Assembly (NCBI GenBank): GCA_020433835.1
Contig: JAGRBY010000207.1
Coordinates: forward strand, 1-10,814
Length of the DNA stretch: 10,814 nucleotides
Direction of reading: 5' to 3'
From: Anaerolineae bacterium
GTDB taxonomy: Bacteria; Chloroflexota; Anaerolineae; 4572-78; J111
Each line of letters begins with the position of its first letter. The stretch's first letter is position 1. The notes under the pieces are model-generated. The model saw only the letters and a program-made list of their open reading frames with translations. It was not told where the DNA came from and searched no databases. The translations under genes and the position numbers were made by a program. Shown here in pieces: positions 7,470-10,814 of the stretch.

Positions 7470-8040
7470 ACCAACCAGTTTTTATCAACTTACAAGGCGA
7501 TCCAGCATATATAGAGTTTGACTTTAACGTTCCTTTAACTACAGAACCTGCTCCAATTACTATATTGTCGCAAATATTTGCTCCGGATAGAATTACGCAA
7601 TTTGCACCGATGAAAACGTTATTTCCAATAAAAATATCATTGGTCAATCTTTCCTTTGTAACTTTCCTGCCAAAACGATAATGATTAGAATAAACAATTA
7701 TTTTAGTTCCCGGGCCAATAGCTACATCATTTCCAATACTCAAGTTACCGTAATAAACATTTACATAACACATTGAACCTAAATGAGAATTGTTTCCAAG
7801 GTCGATCTTGCCATATGTGTTAAGAATATATGTCCCGTGATACAATAGACATTTTTCAGCACAGGTAAAGTTGTTTCTATTAGAGATTGTCACTGCTGTA
7901 TCGATGTAACAAGTTGTTTGAAACAACTTTTGGCGGATGCGTCCAGCTAATTTCGATCTGTTGTTACAGACACTTGCAATGCCCCACTCAATTAAAAATT
8001 CTGGGATTAACTGTAATAATTTTAGTAACCGTTCCATCAT
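7462..8040 (-). CDS. Hexapeptide-repeat (left-handed beta-helix) acyltransferase
   Basis: A 192-residue acyltransferase of the hexapeptide family (CysE/maltose acetyltransferase/WbbJ group), which transfers acetyl or a similar group from acyl-CoA to an amino or hydroxyl group, usually as a trimer. Hexapeptide turns are visible at IDLGNNSHLGSM (79-90), LSIGNDVAIGPGTKI (100-114) and especially IFIGNNVFIGANCVILSGA (136-154), then VIGAGSVV and the terminal YAGSPCKLIK loop (178-187). H120 in the loop YSNHYRF is the likely catalytic base. The N-terminal 40 residues are hydrophobic and basic and precede the helix. The ATG at 8040 is chosen because it overlaps the preceding stop as ATGA; a TTG at 8049 in the same frame is an alternative. 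Placed next to two aminotransferases, it most likely N-acylates an amino sugar, but O-acetylation of the polymer is equally compatible. Sampled G+C is about 30-32%, the lowest in the window. Confidence 0.92.
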   Translation of the reverse strand: MMERLLKLLQLIPEFLIEWGIASVCNNRSKLAGRIRQKLFQTTCYIDTAVTISNRNNFTCAEKCLLYHGTYILNTYGKIDLGNNSHLGSMCYVNVYYGNLSIGNDVAIGPGTKIIVYSNHYRFGRKVTKERLTNDIFIGNNVFIGANCVILSGANICDNIVIGAGSVVKGTLKSNSIYAGSPCKLIKTGWYE

Positions 8041-9287
8041 ATTAAGCAAGGAAAATTAACACACTGTCTCACAGCTGCATTAGCATTGCTACAAGCCGTA
8101 ACAGTTTGGTCTTTTTTAACAGGATGCAAATTAGCTACAAACCATACCCCTAAATTAACCTCTAACTCCTGTAATGCCCAAGACAAATTTAGTTTTTTTT
8201 CTGGTTCAACAAGAACCGGATATCGTAAAAAAACCGGCGTTGCTTGAGCAGAAACAACGGGTTGATTATACCCACTAGTATAACACCAGTGATCCCACTG
8301 TTTTGCTATTTCCCGTCTACACTCATTATATCGGTCAATTTTTTTTAACTGATTAAGACCAATCGCAGCAATTGGTGCCGGCATTTTACAACCGTAATGA
8401 GCCGGCTTTATCCCTTGTTCTTCTTCTTTGGTTGTTGAAACCAACTGTTTCCCACCGTATTGTAAATCAGCAAAATCTCCCCGCCACCAGCGTTGAGGAT
8501 GTTTGAAGCGGTAGTAGTTCAGCATCAAGGTATGCAGTTGTTTATCAATACGCATCTCTTCTGGATAAGAGGCGTGGTAATAGTACTCCTTTAATCTAAT
8601 AGCTAGGTCATTATCATTTGTCGTAGCCAAACCGCCCTGAACCGTGTTAAAAATCTTGGACTGCTCACTGCTATAAATAGCTAAATCACCACGATTACCA
8701 ACCTTTTGACCTTTAAATTCCGCCCCGGTGCTTTGAGCACAGTCTTCAATAATCTTTAAATTATGTTCTCTGGCCAAGGACACAATGGCCTCATAATCTC
8801 GACTGACTAAACCGTAAAGATGGTGCAATAGGATGGCTTTTGTTTTCGGAGTAATCTTATCCTCAAGTTGCGTTACATCTAAACCATACGTGTCCAGTTC
8901 TATATCACTATAAATAGTTTTAATACTCGCATAATGAAAGGCATTGGGAACCACTACACATGTATAGCCAGGTAGTATAACTTCATCGCCAGGTTGCAAA
9001 GCAAGTGCATAAATACAAGCGCTTAATGCAACTCTAGCACCCATAAAACTAAAAGCATATTTTGAACCATTCCAAATAGCAAAATGAGAATGATATGTTC
9101 GTATAATATCATCATGTCTATACCAATCTTGAGGATGTTTCAGCCACTCTCTGGCAATCTTTACATCATCTTGATCCAGAGTCATCGACCCTAATGAGGG
9201 GGTAGTTAAAGGCTTATCAAGCGCAAGTTTAGCAATGTTTTTTGCTTGGCGATAGCCAATTTTTGTCAACTTTTTTATGATACCCAT
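8037..9287 (-). CDS. Divergent DegT/DnrJ/EryC1/StrS-family PLP aminotransferase
   Basis: A 416-residue fold-type I PLP enzyme of the DegT family, whose members aminate keto-sugar nucleotides. The cofactor residues are present: D182 in IIEDCAQSTGAEFKG and the Schiff-base lysine K211 in SSEQSKIFN. Other landmarks are PGDEVILPGYTC (99-110) and the dimer-interface HHLYG (155-159). It differs from its upstream neighbour in several ways. It has about 30 extra basic N-terminal residues and MGARVALSA where SGTxAL is usual. TVQGG replaces TGEGG after the lysine. A WWRGD-containing insertion lies around 265-290. It may therefore act on a different substrate from the 9275-10447 enzyme. The start overlaps the previous gene by 13 bases and the stop overlaps the acyltransferase start by 4, so translation is likely coupled. 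Sampled G+C is about 40%. Product identity is unknown. Confidence 0.88.
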   Translation of the reverse strand: MGIIKKLTKIGYRQAKNIAKLALDKPLTTPSLGSMTLDQDDVKIAREWLKHPQDWYRHDDIIRTYHSHFAIWNGSKYAFSFMGARVALSACIYALALQPGDEVILPGYTCVVVPNAFHYASIKTIYSDIELDTYGLDVTQLEDKITPKTKAILLHHLYGLVSRDYEAIVSLAREHNLKIIEDCAQSTGAEFKGQKVGNRGDLAIYSSEQSKIFNTVQGGLATTNDNDLAIRLKEYYYHASYPEEMRIDKQLHTLMLNYYRFKHPQRWWRGDFADLQYGGKQLVSTTKEEEQGIKPAHYGCKMPAPIAAIGLNQLKKIDRYNECRREIAKQWDHWCYTSGYNQPVVSAQATPVFLRYPVLVEPEKKLNLSWALQELEVNLGVWFVANLHPVKKDQTVTACSNANAAVRQCVNFPCLI

Positions 9288-10447
9288 TGTTTCAGAACAA
9301 ACCTCACCGCCCCAATCACATCCGCCACATCCTCATCCGAAAGCTTGGCCGAGAGCGGAATCGACACCGTCCGTTCGCTTAGCCAGGTAGCATTGGGGAA
9401 ATCTTGGGGCCGGTAGCCAAACTGCTGCTGATAGTAGGGATGCAGATGCACACCTAAGTAATGTACCCCGGTGCCAATGTTTAGCTCATGCAGCCGCTGC
9501 ATAAACGCATCCCGGATCAGGCCGCAGCGTGCTTCATCAATAGTCAAAGTGTACAAATGACGGGCATGATGGCGATCTGGCTCATCCAGAGCAGGTAGCC
9601 CTACTGGTAGGTTGGCCAATGCGTTATTATAGGACTGCCAGATCTCGTTACGCCGTACCAACCATTCCTCTACCCGTGCCAATTGATGAATACCAATCGC
9701 AGCCTGAATATCCATCATGTTATACTTATAGCCGGGAAAAACGACTTGATAATGCTTGTAGCCATCGTCGGAAAAGCGTTTCCAGGCATCTTTGCTCATA
9801 CCGTGCAGAGCGTATACTTTGATCTTATCGGCAAAATCTGGGTTGTTGGTGGTTACCATCCCCCCTTCGCCGGTAACTAAATTCTTAGTCACGTAAAAAC
9901 TAAAACTGGTCAAATGGCTAATATTCCCCACCTTACGTCCTTTATAAGTACCCTCAATGCAATGGGCCGCATCCTCAATCACAATGAGTTTGTGCCGCTC
10001 CGCAATATCTAGTATCGCGTCCATATCACAAGGGCGACCATACAGATGAATGGGGACAATAGCTCGGGTAGAGGGAGTTATGGCCTCCTCGATAAGCTGC
10101 GGATCGATCAGGCCAGTAGCACGGTCGCAATCCACAAACACCGGCTTAGCACCTGTATGAATGATGGCATTGGCCGTAGCCGCAAAGGTCATCGGGCAGG
10201 TGATCACCTCGTCACCCGCTCCCAACCCAGCGACCAGCATCGATAAGTGCAAGCCGGCCGTGCAAGAGTTGACGGCCAGAGCATGATCGCTTCCTATATA
10301 TTGACGGAACATCTCCTCAAATTTGGCTACCTTAGGTCCGGTCCCCAGCCACCCCAAACGTAATGAGTCAACCACCTCATCAATTTCCGGCTGCATAACC
10401 CATGGACTACCAAAAACCAGATAATCTTTACGGATCGATTTCACCAC
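9275..10447 (-). CDS. DegT/DnrJ/EryC1/StrS-family sugar aminotransferase
   Basis: A 390-residue PLP-dependent aminotransferase similar in motifs to ArnB/PseC-type enzymes that convert a 4-keto (or 3-keto) deoxysugar nucleotide to the amino sugar, usually with glutamate as donor. Visible motifs are GWLGTGPKVAKFEE (32-45), the phosphate-binding NSCTAGLHL (60-68), GDEVITCPMTF (78-88), HLYG (134-137), VIEDAAH (156-162) with the pyridine-contacting D159, and FSFYVTKNLVTGEGG (182-196) with Schiff-base lysine K188. Length and all signatures are normal, so it should be active. The frame is open 33 codons further upstream, but family members begin near KDYLVFGSP, so the GTG at 10447 (or the adjacent GTG at 10444) is chosen, with GGGGG just upstream. 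The gene overlaps the regulator by 20 bases and the next aminotransferase by 13. Sampled G+C is about 48-57%. No 4,6-dehydratase to make its substrate is in the window. Confidence 0.92.
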   Translation of the reverse strand: MVKSIRKDYLVFGSPWVMQPEIDEVVDSLRLGWLGTGPKVAKFEEMFRQYIGSDHALAVNSCTAGLHLSMLVAGLGAGDEVITCPMTFAATANAIIHTGAKPVFVDCDRATGLIDPQLIEEAITPSTRAIVPIHLYGRPCDMDAILDIAERHKLIVIEDAAHCIEGTYKGRKVGNISHLTSFSFYVTKNLVTGEGGMVTTNNPDFADKIKVYALHGMSKDAWKRFSDDGYKHYQVVFPGYKYNMMDIQAAIGIHQLARVEEWLVRRNEIWQSYNNALANLPVGLPALDEPDRHHARHLYTLTIDEARCGLIRDAFMQRLHELNIGTGVHYLGVHLHPYYQQQFGYRPQDFPNATWLSERTVSIPLSAKLSDEDVADVIGAVRFVLKQWVS

Positions 10448-10814
10448 GAAATCCCCCTTTCGCCAAATCACCTCCTCCTTGTGGCCACACCACCACCGTC
10501 CGCCAATTCTCAATTCGAAACACCGGATACGCCCCATTAATTTCATTCGTCACCTTAACTTCAGCCTCCAGACAACTCAAATAGACAATCTCAGCCAGAT
10601 CGCCATCACCCTCAATACTCACGGTATCATATCCAGCCTCTTTGACTTGCTCCAAATACCGTTTCGAGTCTTCACGTGTGACCCGATACCATTTCAACGA
10701 AGCCTTCATAAACTTACCGGTCAGGCGCGTCTTTTCAGCGATACCCTGCGGTGTAAGCAAATAACGCAGCCGGCGGCGCTGCATTTGGGTCACTTTAATA
10801 TAGCCCTTATTGAT
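10428..10814 (-). CDS. Winged-helix (MarR-like, EPS-associated) regulator, 5' end cut by window edge
   Basis: The frame is open to the window edge (reading INKGYIKVTQM from 10814), so the visible 128 residues are the C-terminal part of a longer protein. A GTG at 10793 lies inside the wing and is not the start. The recognisable part is the wing of a winged helix followed by RYLLTPQGIAEKTRLT, a signature shared by MarR-type regulators at the head of exopolysaccharide loci. A dimerisation helix (roughly FMKASLKWYRVTREDSKRYL) leads to a small Rossmann-like segment with YDTVSIEGDGDLAEIVYLS, which resembles a nucleotide- or ligand-binding unit. The last residues, after VVVWPQ, are glycine-rich and correspond to DNA that also carries translation signals for the next gene. 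As first visible gene of the cluster and overlapping it by 20 bases, it may control this operon and itself. DNA target and ligand are unknown. Confidence 0.82.
   Translation of the reverse strand: MNKGYIKVTQMQRRRLRYLLTPQGIAEKTRLTGKFMKASLKWYRVTREDSKRYLEQVKEAGYDTVSIEGDGDLAEIVYLSCLEAEVKVTNEINGAYPVFRIENWRTVVVWPQGGGDLAKGGFRGEIDP
10437..10453 (-). promoter_or_regulatory. Inverted repeat around the tandem GTG start codons
   Basis: The transcript reads GATTTC-GTGGT-GAAATC, a perfect 6-base stem with a 5-base loop. The loop holds the first GTG of the aminotransferase; the second GTG runs into the stem. The G-run at 10453-10457 lies immediately upstream. The hairpin could modulate initiation or be opened by ribosomes finishing the overlapping regulator gene. 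It is short and may be chance. Confidence 0.35.
10467..10476 (-). promoter_or_regulatory. Near-perfect anti-16S sequence AGGAGGTGAT inside the regulator 3' end
   Basis: AGGAGGTGAT on the minus strand is fully complementary to the conserved 3' end of bacterial 16S rRNA. It lies about 19 bases upstream of the first GTG start of the aminotransferase. That is too far for direct placement, while the GGGGG at 10453-10457 is at normal distance. It may serve as a standby ribosome site for coupled translation. It also encodes residues of the regulator, so it could simply reflect codon content. Confidence 0.4.

Noticed and set aside
10448..10546. Upstream extension of the first aminotransferase to an ATG at 10546
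   Set aside because: The extra 33 residues overlap the regulator coding region and have no counterpart in the DegT family, which starts near the KDYLVFGSP segment.
10428..10793. A complete 121-residue regulator starting at the GTG at 10793
   Set aside because: The frame is open to the window edge and the preceding residues (INKGYIK) continue the winged-helix wing, so the true start lies outside.

Overview
The window is a compact minus-strand stretch of an extracellular polysaccharide or O-antigen-type biosynthesis locus. Ten genes, two of them cut by the window edges, fill almost all of the 10,814 bases. Every supported gene reads right to left. Several genes overlap (20, 13, 4, 8 and 1 bases) and the rest are separated by 21-102 bases. 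No gene-free stretch exceeds about 100 bases, and I see no tRNA, rRNA, CRISPR array, insertion sequence or convincing terminator.

In transcription order: (1) a truncated winged-helix (MarR-like) regulator of the kind found at the head of exopolysaccharide loci, 10814-10428; (2) a DegT/DnrJ/EryC1/StrS PLP-dependent sugar aminotransferase, 10447-9275; (3) a second, divergent DegT-type aminotransferase, 9287-8037; (4) a left-handed beta-helix (hexapeptide repeat) acyltransferase, 8040-7462; (5) a class I SAM-dependent methyltransferase, 7469-6828; (6) a WzxC-like MOP-superfamily flippase, 6764-5304; (7) an asparagine-synthase-like amide-forming enzyme without the glutaminase cysteine, 5304-3442; (8-10) three GT-B fold glycosyltransferases, 3339-2140, 2106-1006 and 984-1, the last running off the left edge.

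Inferred division of labour: the aminotransferases, acyltransferase and methyltransferase would make or decorate an N-acylated, perhaps methylated, amino sugar. The glycosyltransferases would assemble it on a lipid carrier at the cytoplasmic face, the flippase would move the lipid-linked unit across the membrane, and the asparagine-synthase-like protein would add an amide or an amine-containing group. No initiating phosphoglycosyl transferase, Wzy polymerase, chain-length regulator or sugar-nucleotide dehydratase is visible, so the locus must continue outside the window or borrow these functions.

The source looks like an environmental bacterium. Shine-Dalgarno sequences, GTG/TTG starts and Wzx-type export support a bacterium but do not fix the phylum. 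The regulator suggests a proteobacterium or a similar Gram-negative; Chloroflexota cannot be excluded. Base composition is mosaic. Hand-counted 60-base samples give about 50-60% G+C in the first aminotransferase and the 2140-3339 glycosyltransferase. They give about 37-40% in the asparagine-synthase-like gene and second aminotransferase, and about 30-32% in the acyltransferase, which is typical of cassette exchange in surface-polysaccharide loci.

The most unusual feature is the asparagine-synthase-like protein. Its ATP-pyrophosphatase motifs are intact, but its glutaminase half has lost Cys2 and carries Asp where the oxyanion-hole Asn is expected. I did not find a demonstrably new defence or mobile system.
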